Shown here piece by piece: positions 54,601-64,000 of a stretch of DNA of 64,000 nucleotides. Origin of the DNA: Sequoia sempervirens (Eukaryota; Streptophyta; Pinopsida; Cupressales; Cupressaceae); the NCBI GenBank assembly GCA_007258455.2, contig VDFB02262690.1:186001-250000 (forward strand), given 5' to 3'. The translations under genes and the position numbers were made by a program. Positions within the stretch are counted from its first letter, which is position 1. Every line of letters begins with the position of its first letter. The notes below the pieces were generated by a model. That model was not told where the DNA came from. It made no database searches and saw nothing but the letters and a program-made list of their open reading frames with translations.

Positions 54601-55248
54601 TCATCTAGTTCATCTTCATAACTATATGATTGTTGGGAAAAGTGGGATACTAGCGAAAAGGATGTGCATCATAGTATGTATCCCAATCTCTTCTACCAAC
54701 AATCATATAATACTTTATTATTTCATAATCAGACCTATGCATTTGGCAATGGTTTTTATTATGCTATCATCTAAATCTTCAAAAGCATACAAGTGTTGAT
54801 CTCTTGAATCAATGAATAAACAATTTCTACTTGAAGTACCTACTTCTAAATCTAGAAAGGGACGTTTGAATGACTTACCATTATTTTTAGCTTTCCATGA
54901 TAAATGTTGTGTTCATGCACAAGTTGAGGCTTCATTTTATTCTTTCTAGTACCTGGGCTGCCTTCTTCTCTCCATGTTCAAGTATTTTGATTTAATAACT
55001 GGCTTTGGGTTTGATTGAAGCAAAGTCGCCACTATTCACTTGGAAGAGACAAATTTTAGCACAACTAAAACTTCAAAATCCGAAACAAGAGCTTACTTCC
55101 CCATTCTCTTTCTATGCCATTTTTTCGGTGTAAGTTGGCAGGCCATCAACCTACACACTAGCAATACTCTTCACAATATTACCAAGGTGTTCAATATGAA
55201 AACAATATTTCACATCCCTTGCAAAAACACCATTATGTCAATGCATAG
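54601..55248. other. No recognisable feature
   Basis: AT-rich DNA between the decayed coding fragment and the second H copy. The frame at 55,040-55,327 crosses into H and has no family motif. Confidence 0.4.
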
Positions 55249-57400
55249 AGTTGTAGGTCTCAAATCCCTTGAGCCAAGCCATTCTCTGAGTGCCAAGGGT
55301 GTCAAACTCAAAGCAACAAATCTCTAACTTATGATTAGGCAAGACAACACTAGACCAAGTTACTAGGACAGGTAAGATCTTCAACTTCAAGCTCAGCTTG
55401 ACCCAAGGGGCTTCCCTAGAGGTAACCTGAATAGGATTAAACACAACTGAATATATACAAGTGGATAAACCCATGCAGTAGTACCTGGTGTACGCTTGAC
55501 CCCGAAAGCTATCACTAGACTAAGGACTACCCTACTGCAATAACCTCTATTAAGCTGATAAGCACATCACAGCATGAGAGCAAGATGTGGGTATACACAA
55601 AATGACTCTCCAGGATGATAACTGCTATGGATAGCTAAATATGTTTTTCTTGGTTATAGCACTGAGTCATGAAGTGCATACAATCTACTTCCTAATCATA
55701 CTCTATTGGTGTAAGATATTCTCAGTGTAGGTGCATGGTGGATCATTTCTTCTAGAATCAGTGCCTTTTCCTTGGGTAACAAAGTCCAAGCATACCATGA
55801 GGAACAACAAATTGAAATAACAAAGGAATATGAGCTATGCATACACATACACCATGAGTAACAAAATCAAGCAATTGAACATTCTTAGTTATGAATAAAT
55901 GACCATTACAAAGCCTGTAACACATTAGAATGTTGTCCCATTCATCAAATATTCATTACATTCATACCAACAAATTGGCAAGAGAAAATCTTAAGCTAGA
56001 ACTTTCCAAAAATATTACAAACCAAACCATAGAAACATTCAATTACAAGAATCATTTACAATATTAACCTCAAAATTTACAAATTGCAGAAGTTGAAACC
56101 CTAAAAGCTCCTTTGGCTTGCAATTGTAGGGAAACATGAAATCACCGACCTTTTTTGGAAAACAAATTGGCATATATGGCGCTCTATTGATTGCCCTGTC
56201 GCTTTGTGAATTGAGAAGGAAATGGCAGTCAATGGATGAGGCATGTAAGACAAGCTTAGATCCCACAAAATCTACTAAAAAGGCAACCTGAAGCTTGCGT
56301 GGAAACGATCCACATCAAGAATGCAACCATCGCATTAATGGTGACATGGCGTTCCTCATCCTCTATCGCTTGAAGTGCATTTGAATCCACGCTCTTAAAG
56401 TGGACAATCGTTTCTAGGCAAGAAAGTCCTTTTGAACTAGTTGCAGTGTCAAATCTAGTCATTAATGGTGACCTAGGACATGCAAAGAGGTTGGTGGAAG
56501 TGAATCGTGCAAATTGTTTAATTTCAAAGTTTCAAACAACGAGGGTCAAGGATACCTCACCCATACCACTTGTACAAAATTAGGGATCAAGGATATGGCA
56601 TACTTTATGCTCAAAGAAAACAGATAAGGATATCCTTGCATCTCCAACTCCAAAAGGATATGGGAAGTAAGTTGAGTATTAGAGATACCAAGGAATTCAT
56701 TCCATGAGGCATGTAAATAAGAATAGGTCCAAACTCACAAACCCGATAAAATAATATAATATTAAATGTTGAAGTTCGAGAGTTGGGGATACTTAATAAC
56801 TCATATCAAAAGTACTACATTAGAAGTATTCCCGCATCTTTGACTCCGAAAAAGTGTATGAAGGGAAATGTCAGAAGTTGAGGATTGGGGATACAACAAA
56901 ACTCATGCCACAAAGGATATTGGTAAAGAGATGACCAAAACTCCAAATTCAAAAGGTAAATTAGTATGAAGGATCGAGGAGCTTGAGATTTGACAAAAAG
57001 CATGTCACCAAGGAAAAGTGAGGAACTCTGATAAGGACATAAGAAAGAGCGGAGGTTGGGAGGAAGGGATGATAGGAAGGAAAACTTTGATATCCAAATA
57101 GGAAAAGGGGACGAAGATGGGGGTGGTGAAAATGTATGCCTGGATGGGAAATTCCAATATCTTTACAAGGGCAAAAGAAAAGGTAAAGTTGGGAGCAAAG
57201 ACATTCTAGGAAGGGAAACTCCGAAACTCTAAAATAAGCACAATCCTTAGAAATTTGAACATAAAACCTCCATGCTTAGAAATTTTGCGACCTTTGCAAC
57301 TTCTAACATATGCTAGGGACATGGGCGATGGAAAACAATACATATGCAAACTTTGACCAAAGGCAACACATTAGGAAACATCTCAAATCAATAATCTATG
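55249..57400. repeat. Dispersed repeat H, copy 2, uninterrupted
   Basis: Aligns with both pieces of copy 1 in the same orientation and shows a single 'ctttg' (56,111-56,115) where copy 1 carries the LTR element. It ends where the next LTR starts at 57,408. Frames inside are short and stop-rich. Repeated 'ctccaa-ctccaaaa' and 'gggaaggaaaa' stretches occur in both copies. Confidence 0.8.
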
Positions 57401-58890
57401 ATGGGGGTGTTGGAGCCTTGATTTTTTTATTTCTATAAGTGTTTTATCCAAGTCTTGTTTTGCCTAAGTGTTAAATGGGGTATTATTTTGTTTGTTGGCA
57501 TTTTGGGGAGGTTTTGAAACCTCTATCAAGGGTCAACAAGGTTCTCACAATCTTGTCAGAGCCCAACAAGGTTCCAAAAACTAGTTGTATGGCCGACATC
57601 TGGTGCTAGTAGGTGCTTAGAAGAACAAAGAAACTATAAGCATGGGCATGCAATTGTTTTGGGAGACCCATGATGTTTCAAAAGCAGCATTTCAAATCGT
57701 TTTGGCACCAAGCGAAGCAACACAGTGCTTTATGCTTTGCCTACCTACATTATTGTGGTAGCTCTCCTAGCTACCCGTAGTGATTGCCAATGCTCTCCCA
57801 ACTACCAAAAATCAATGCCTAACCCATCTTTCAATTTGAGGCACTCATTTTAGGTGAGATTCATCCTTAGTTATAAATCTAACACTACTATAGTGCCATG
57901 GGTTAGGGTTTCGGCGTCCTATGGTTGATAAAGCTGATTTTGGATCATTTAGAGGAAAAGGTTGGTTTTTCTTTTGATGAATAAAGACTACACAAGTGCA
58001 GGGTTTGTTTAGGGCTTCAATCATGTCATGTCCAAGTTCAAAAAGGCAATGAAGCAATGAAGTAGTTGTAGGATAAAACACTACATGTATTATGCAGAAA
58101 ATGTCTCCAGACTATTTGTATCTCTCTAGGGAATCTTTTTCATTATAAGGGTTTTCTCTTGTCACGTTTGCTGACAAGATTGTATTGAGCATTTGAGAAT
58201 GTGACAAAACTTTAAAATATTACAAGTATTATAATAATCATTTGTTCAATTCATATAGATTAATGTAATTCAATTTTGGATCACTAAGTATGTTTTGTAT
58301 ATAATACTTGTAATTTGATGGCACATGTGCCTAGATCGACTCTAATATTTTTCCTTTCATTATTTTCCTTCGTGCTATTTGTGACTTTGTAGCTCAATCA
58401 AATAGGCATCGGTCTTGGGTCCACTTGACCAATCTCATATCATTCAAACAAAGCATTAATCAATATTTTAAGTAAATGAATCCTTCATGTGCATCCATGA
58501 CTGTCAATATAACCAAAAAATTATTCTTAAGTGAACATTCAATAGATGTATTTTATGTGGGTCAAGCTTGCACAGTCATAACAACTATATAGGGATTTCA
58601 TTCGGCTAGTCTATCTTGACCTAGCAACAGTATTTGGGGTTAAGATCGCAATTGGGTTTGGTTTTCTATTTTGTTTGATTTAAATACCTATTAAGGTATA
58701 CCCCTAGGAACACCCTCCTGAGTCAAAGTTGAGCTCTAAGCATAGGAGAGATAACCCACTCTTGCAGATTTGGCCTTCAACCATCCACGGTTTGTCAATG
58801 AGTTGATTTCACTTGCATGACAACAACCCTGGCCTTGTGAGTGAAATTTTATTCTAGGAAGTGGAGCAATAGTTTTGGGACTCAACAAAA

Positions 58891-59031
58891 TGGCACTGTT
58901 GCTAGGTCTTTAAGTGACTAGAAATATTTTGAACACCTCAATAACAAAAGTTTTAGTATCTGCATTCTGTTGCGTGTTGAAGATGGCAGCCCATTAACTT
59001 ATGCCAACAAAATGGTGTCATTGCCGAGGAA
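58891..59031 (+). other. Two Asp-tRNA-like primer sites, about 122 bp apart
   Basis: 'caacaaaatggcactgttgc' (ending about 58,902) and 'caacaaaatggtgtcattgc' with 'cgagga' (tgg at 59,013) both resemble the Tat/Athila signature CAACAAAATGGCGCCGTTGC. One of them is presumably the true primer site. The second is the better match. Confidence 0.6.
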
Positions 59032-59189
59032 CAACTGTTAAGTTAGCTAAACATCATTTGTAGATTTGAAAAGCTCAGTGTATTTATAGTTGCTATTTTG
59101 GGTACAACAATAAGTTTGTTTTAATTTTATCTCCCATATAGAGAGTGGTGACTTTGTTGTAAGGATTCAGTTTTAGAAAACATCCATTG

Positions 59190-61305
59190 CCATGGATGAA
59201 AGAAGACAAAGAAATGAATAGGACGCACAAAGAGGTAATACAAGTAATATGAGGAATCAGTGTACTAAATGGAAGACAAAGGATGGAGTTGGTTCTTTTG
59301 GTGAGAACAACCAAGAGCAAGTAAGTTAGAGGCAATGCCTTTGTTGACCTAAGAGACCAATATCAATATACTTTTGATGATTCAACAAATTAGCTACTTA
59401 AAAGGAGATAGATAAATGTTGATGAATATGATGTGAGAAGAAACAATGTTGCGATGGGTAGAACAGCTTTGGGTCAATTTGAAGATACAGATACTAGAAG
59501 ATATGGCATGCCTAACCAAGATGTAGGTGCCCAGCAGGTTGACCAGCAACAACCTTCACCTACTAGTTCCCAGAAATCCCAGTTTGATTAGACTTTCCAT
59601 GATGTTGATCAGCAAATACAGAATGAAACAAACAAAATTCTGGATAAAGAATTGGAACTGATTGATCAGGTCAAGTGGAGAAGACAAGCTCTTCAAGCTG
59701 AAATCAATCAACTCATTCAGGCTCGTGCTTAAGCTACTCAACATCACATAGGACAAAATGTGGGAAACAACCCCAAGAGACAAGCTCAAATGTTTGCACC
59801 ATTCTAGCAGCCTTTAGGAGCTCAAAATTATAGGCAACTTGCCTTCTTTGGCATTCCCAACTACCCAGATCCAATCCCAAGTGATATCAAGGTGAAGATT
59901 CTGAAATTTCAAAGCAGCAATGCAATAACAGGGGAGGAGCACCTAAGGTATTTCATCAACATCATTGATGAGTATGAAATTGAAGATGAGGATGTGATGA
60001 TGAAGCTATTTGTGCATTCTTTGGAGAAGAGTGCTAGAGAGTGGTTCAGAAATCTTCCTAACAACAGCATTTCTTCTTGGGAGGAATTCATGGATGCATT
60101 CAGAATGCAGTATGGGGATAGGATTGACCCAAAATTCGCTATCCATGAGCTCACTGTTGAATTTTATGATCAGATGTAAATGCACAGAAAATAATTCAAA
60201 ATCAGACAATCATAACACAGCATATACCCTGGGAAAACCCTCCTCTTGAGGGAGAAAAACCCAGCAACAAAGATCTCTCTTATATTTGATGCAACAGTGT
60301 CAATTTTACAATTTACAATAAGGTCTAACTCAAGACCGATGTGCATAACCTGACAACTTCTAGATCACACCTGATAATGGCTGATTACAGATCTGATAAA
60401 AATTCACTTTGCACTAGACAAAGTTCGCCCTTGCTTGGACTGGTGAAACCGAACTTAACTCTCAGCCAGGTTTGCACTTGATGAATGTCACCAATCTGAT
60501 AAGTTCATTCTCAGACGAGTTCGTTCTTTATCAACATTACAGATCTGGAAATTCAATGATGAACTTCAAACAGGTTCGCACTGGTAAGTTCAATGAACAG
60601 CCTCAAACAAATTCGCACTCTGTATTCGCCCTGGAATATTAGTTGTATTCACCCTTTTTATATCACCAACAGATATATTCGCACTTTTATATTGGCTGTA
60701 TTCGCACTGTAACAACAGATGGATTCGCACTTTTAGTATCTGATCTGTATGTACTTCAGTAAGAGACTGAACTGAATATGATAAGCACACTGTTATTAAT
60801 GGACGAACTAATGTCAATATATATTGATGAATGAGAGATACGCCTCTCTTAAAGTCCTTCAAGTCAGCCTCTAAGAAATCTCGAATATTCCTTAAATGAG
60901 GTCGGCCTTGATAACTATTATAAGTCGGCTTGAATGAATATTGTATGTCGGCCGTCACATCTCTTCACAAGAGGTCGGCCTCAAATCATAACAACACATT
61001 AAATGACTTCTCAAGTCGGCTATACAAGGTGAGGATGAACAATAATAATAACAAATATAATTTGAATAGCCGCCGGCTATCATTCAAATTTATTTTCAAG
61101 AAGGAGCTGAGCTGGAAGGAGCTACCGAAGCTGCTATAACATTAACACTCACCACCATAAAAAGGAGCATCAACTAGATTATGACAGATTCAACAATCGA
61201 TTCATTCTCACTATGAGAAAGGTACTCCAGCACCTCAAACTTAATGAATATATGTGTCTAATATTGTATTGTAGTGCTTTTGATTCTAAGATAGGGTATT
61301 TCCTA
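59190..61305 (+). pseudogene. gag: Tat/Athila-like Gag, interrupted by a solo LTR
   Basis: The N-terminal part from 59,190 ('MDERRQRNE') is full of stops. From about 59,589 a continuous frame with isolated stops shows a coiled stretch ('LELIDQVKWRRQALQAEINQ'), then 'FGIPNYPDPIPSDIKVKIL' (about 59,847-59,903) and the retrotransposon gag core ('SAREWFRNLPNNSISSWEEF', about 60,030-60,089). The host gag stops at the 'ctcac' target (60,150-60,154). It continues after 61,152 with 'QLDYDRFNNRFILTMRKV' and 'SAFDSKIGYFL' (to about 61,304), as in related Gag proteins. The last residues of the apparent 59,892-60,179 ORF come from the inserted LTR. Confidence 0.82.
60155..61147 (-). mobile_element. Solo LTR of the copia family, antisense
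   Basis: Starts TGTTGAATTTTATG and ends ATAACATTAACA on the plus strand, the complement of the 27,473 LTR ends. A perfect target duplication 'ctcac' lies at 60,150-60,154 and 61,148-61,152. It shares with the 27.5 kb LTR the 'ccctcctcttgagggagaaa' block, 'agatctctcttatatttgat' and the GTCGGCC and TTCGCAC boxes. The rest is strongly diverged and shorter (993 against 1,099 bp), so it is an old insertion of a related subfamily. Confidence 0.9.
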
Positions 61306-61540
61306 AGTTACCAGTTTGCCCAAATTAGGCCCAAGGTTCGATCCAGTTTGGTTCAAATTCTTCATTCGAGTCTGGTTTGGAGCAAATACGGAGAGGGTAC
61401 AAATTTTTGTTTGTGGGTTCGAACAAGGTTCGAAACCCTGACTATGGATTCAAATTTTTCGGACCCACTTCAAACCCGGGTGGAATCCATGTCATTCCAT
61501 GCCCAGGCCGTGACTTTTTGGCATTTTTTATTATTTTTTT
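61306..61540 (+). other. Subterminal region of the hAT element
   Basis: Repeats of 'ggttcga', 'ggtttgg' and 'ggttcgaa' or their complements occur several times between 61,335 and 61,440. This is typical of the subterminal binding sites that hAT transposases recognise. The exact terminal inverted repeat cannot be fixed because the far end is outside the window. Confidence 0.5.
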
Positions 61541-61989
61541 GACTTCTAAAGACTAAAATATCTCTTCTAACCCTAATATTTGCCTCCTAACACACCAAAT
61601 AGGTAAAAACATGCTCATTTAACAATTTGCAAATGAAAAATAAGTTTCTTTGCCTCCATTGCTGAACATTCTCTCTTGCTTGCACAAGCTTGAATAGACT
61701 TGAAGGCTGATCGTTGATTGTTCGAAGTTGGTTGTTGTGCTATTCCTAAGCACTTGCAAGTGTCCATTCGTTGCCAAGAAGATCATAGAGCAAGATTTCT
61801 TCAAAAGAGGCAGGTTTTTTTAAGTTTTTTGATTTTTTCTTTGTACATTTTTTTTAACAAATGAACTCTTTTGTTTTGTTTTCATTCCTCTAAGTCTCTT
61901 TAACACATGTTCAATTTTTTCAATTTTTTGAAATTAATTAAGTCATACCAAAATTTCAATATGTTGTGCCTTAGGTATTCCGTAGTACA
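61541..61989 (+). other. 5' untranslated part of the hAT element
   Basis: AT-rich, no ORF of interest. It may contain a first intron or leader before the ATG at 61,990. Confidence 0.4.
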
Positions 61990-64000
61990 ATGGAAATCGG
62001 TTCTAACGCCTTAGGCTCAAACCAATCTTGTTTCAAAACAAACCCAAGCTCTCCCCTTTGGACATATGTAGAAATGGTTCAACCACTTCTAGGTGGTGGA
62101 GGATATGTTTGGATTTGTAATCATTGCCATGTTAGATATTCAAGTGAAAGGGCACTTGTGCAAGATCCCTGAACTAGGCATCAAAGTTTGTCCAGGTGAA
62201 GATAACAATGGCATTCTAGATGATATAGTGTTGAAATATATTGCTGAGCAAGAAAAAGAAGACCCAAAAGCAAGCAATCTTAAAACAAATCATCCTTTGA
62301 GTTTGAAGAAAGGATCTCGATTGATGAAGCCCCCTACACCGCCTTCTTATTTTCCACCTACAAATAGCCATCCATTTATGTCCATCCCTCAAGAGCAAAT
62401 CATGCCCCCTTCAAATAAAAGATCTAAGGGACTGTTAGAAACTTCATTTCAGAATGAGACAAAAGAGATTGTTGATCAAGACATAGCAAGATGTATCTAT
62501 GCCAATGGAGTGGCATTCAACGTTGTTTGTTCACCATATTGGCAAAAAATGGTGAAGTCTATTAATGAGGCTCCAAAGGGGTATAAGGGACCAGGTTTTG
62601 AAAAGGTGTGTTGCACCTTATTGGATAAAGAGGTGAAACATGTAGCGGAGTCTTTGAAGCCCATAAGGGATTCGTGGATCGAAATAGGGGTGACCATCGT
62701 TTCTGATGGATGGAAACATGCAAAAAATTGCCCATTGATCAATATTATTGTCGTGTCCCCTAAAGGGGCAATGTTTTTGAGAGCAATGGATTGTGAAGGA
62801 CAGGTGAAGGATGGTCCATTTATTGCTGACATCCTTTGTCAAGCTATTGAAGAAGTGGGCCATCAAAATGTTGTGCAAGTTGTAACCAACAATGCAAAAA
62901 ATTGTAGGGCTGTTGGGTTATTGATTGAGAAGTATTCACACATTTTTTGGACACCTTGTGCTGTCCACTCCCTCAATCTAATGCTACAAAAAATTGGAAC
63001 CAAAATTGAGTGGATCAAACAAGTGTATGTTGAGGTCGAAGACATCCAAATGTTTGTCACCAACCACCATATGACACAAGGCATATTTAGACAATACTCA
63101 AAATTGGAGTTGAAGGTAAGTTAATTCTCAATATTTTTAATTTTCTTTTAATTTTAAATTTTGATTTTGTAAATTTCAATTATATTTTTATTTTCAAACA
63201 GGTTGCTGAGACCTGTTTTGCCTCCAACACAATTGTGTTGAGATGACTTATGAAGGTTCGTGAGGCACTCTATAATATGGTCATCAGCCCTAATTGGTCC
63301 ATATGGAGGCAATCTAGCACTAAAAGGGAAAATAAGGTTAAGAAAAGGATCCTAGATAAATGTTGGTGGGATCGTGTTGAGTATCTCGTCAGTTTCACTA
63401 AGCCCATATTGAGCATGATCCGTTACACTGACATAGATAGACCTTGTTTGGGCGAAGTATATGATGGTATCAACTCAATGATTGAGAAGATGAAAACCAC
63501 CATCAATGCAAAAGAGTAAGATCCTAAAGAAAAGTTCTTCAAAGAGCTACATGAAATCATTGTAGATAGATGGAACAAAATGACCACTTTGTTGCATCTT
63601 CTCGCTTTTGCATTGAGTCCCAAATATTATAGTGCTGAGATACTTTATGTTTCATCAAGTGTTGCTCCATATAGAGATGTTGAAGTGGCTCAAGGGTACA
63701 AGGCAGCACTTCGTAGACTCTTCAGTGATTGTGACCAACATGATCGAGTGAGAGTTGAGTTCATGGGTTTCACATGCTCCTGTGATTGTGGTCTTGATGC
63801 TCTTCAAGACAAGTATAAGGTGGATGCCCATAGTTAGTGGTACTTCCATGGCCAAGAATACACACACCTCCAACCTCTTGCAATAAATTTTTTATCCCAA
63901 GTAAGTTTTATAGTCAAACTCTTTTATCTTTTAAATTTGTTTTATATTTTGTAATTTTAATTTATATTTATATTTTATCTAGTTAAATTTTGTAACTCTT
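61990..64000 (+). pseudogene. hAT-superfamily transposase, decayed, runs off the window
   Basis: Cut-and-paste transposase of the plant BED/DUF659 type. The BED zinc finger begins at 62,061 ('PLWTYVEM', 'WICNHCHV'); a frameshift near 62,137 moves to 'VKGHLCKIPELGIKVCP'. The frame then runs to 63,115 with the DUF659-type core: 'NGVAFNVV', 'VTIVSDGWKHAKN' and 'VVQVVTNNAKN', where the second catalytic Asp (usually VTDNA) is Asn. 'FWTPCAVHSLNLML' follows. After an 86-bp intron the frame continues ('SPNWSIWRQSST', 'CWWDRVEYLV', 'RWNKMTTLLHLLAFALSPKY') but has stops at 63,244 (TGA), 63,517 (TAA) and 63,835 (TAG). All are one C-to-T or G-to-A step from CGA, CAA and TGG. A second intron opens at 63,901. 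The dimerisation domain would lie beyond the window. Confidence 0.9.
63116..63201 (+). other. Intron in the hAT transposase gene, 86 bp
   Basis: Donor 'aag|gtaagt' at 63,116 and acceptor 'ttttcaaacag|gttgct' at 63,201. AT-rich, phase 0. Splicing joins '..LELK' to 'VAET..', as in related transposases. Confidence 0.85.

Larger units (their letters stand above)
57408..61305 (+). mobile_element. Truncated Tat/Athila-like Ty3/gypsy element
   Basis: A probable 5' LTR starts TGTTGGAGCC at 57,408, right at the end of H copy 2. It ends ..TCAACA at about 58,887 (or CCAACA at 59,007). It is followed by primer-site candidates of the tRNA-Asp type used by Tat/Athila elements, then by a decayed gag (59,190 on). 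The gag is split by an antisense copia solo LTR and resumes to about 61,305, where hAT-related sequence begins. No pol and no 3' LTR remain. Confidence 0.7.

Overview
This is a stretch of repeat-dominated nuclear DNA from a large-genome seed plant. The evidence is plant-type LTR retrotransposons with 1-3 kb LTRs nested inside one another, tRNA-iMet-type primer sites (TGGTATCAGAGCC), a Tat/Athila-like gag, a plant BED/hAT transposase with introns, and heavy C-to-T decay. A gymnosperm is my best guess, but the sequence does not prove it. I see no ordinary host gene. The only host-like coding sequence is a PDS5 (cohesin-associated) homologue carried inside a retrotransposon.

Layout. 1-5,998: old AT-rich DNA with local tandem duplications and a motif-rich stretch. 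5,999-11,053: a Gag/protease-only LTR element (TR-GAG type). 11,174-13,117: a small decayed copia-type element without useful coding. 13,118-16,425: mostly featureless, with one tRNA-derived SINE at 15,369-15,468. 16,426-23,563: a 7.1 kb non-autonomous copia-like element (2 kb LTRs, 5-bp TSD cttgg). About 23,564-38,122 is an old minus-strand Ty3/gypsy complex (called G here). It has been hit by a foldback element (24,810-26,285), a very young copia derivative (27,473-32,695, TSD catat) and a 3.06 kb solo LTR (33,210-36,267, TSD ccacc). 40,985-41,502: a hAT-type MITE carrying a GC-rich minisatellite. 41,909-51,910: a repeat of unknown class (H) split by a young 7.8 kb LTR element (42,884-50,662, TSD ctttg). 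The whole interior of that element is one 1,335-codon ORF starting with a PDS5-like domain. 52,782-53,836: an inverted piece of G. 55,249-57,400: a second, unsplit copy of H. 57,408 to about 61,305: a truncated Tat/Athila-like gypsy element whose gag is split by an antisense copia solo LTR (60,155-61,147, TSD ctcac). About 61,305 to the end: a decayed hAT autonomous element running out of the window.

How the parts relate. None of the LTR elements encodes a working reverse transcriptase or integrase. Yet two of them (27.5 kb and 42.9 kb) have LTR pairs differing at only about 3-4 substituted sites, so they moved recently, presumably using enzymes supplied in trans. Paralogous copies inside the window act as empty sites for three of the insertions. 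The main candidate for something undescribed is the PDS5-capturing retrotransposon with its uninterrupted ORF. A second theme is that several unrelated LTR families are filled with family-specific iterated short motifs, some of them quasi-palindromic.
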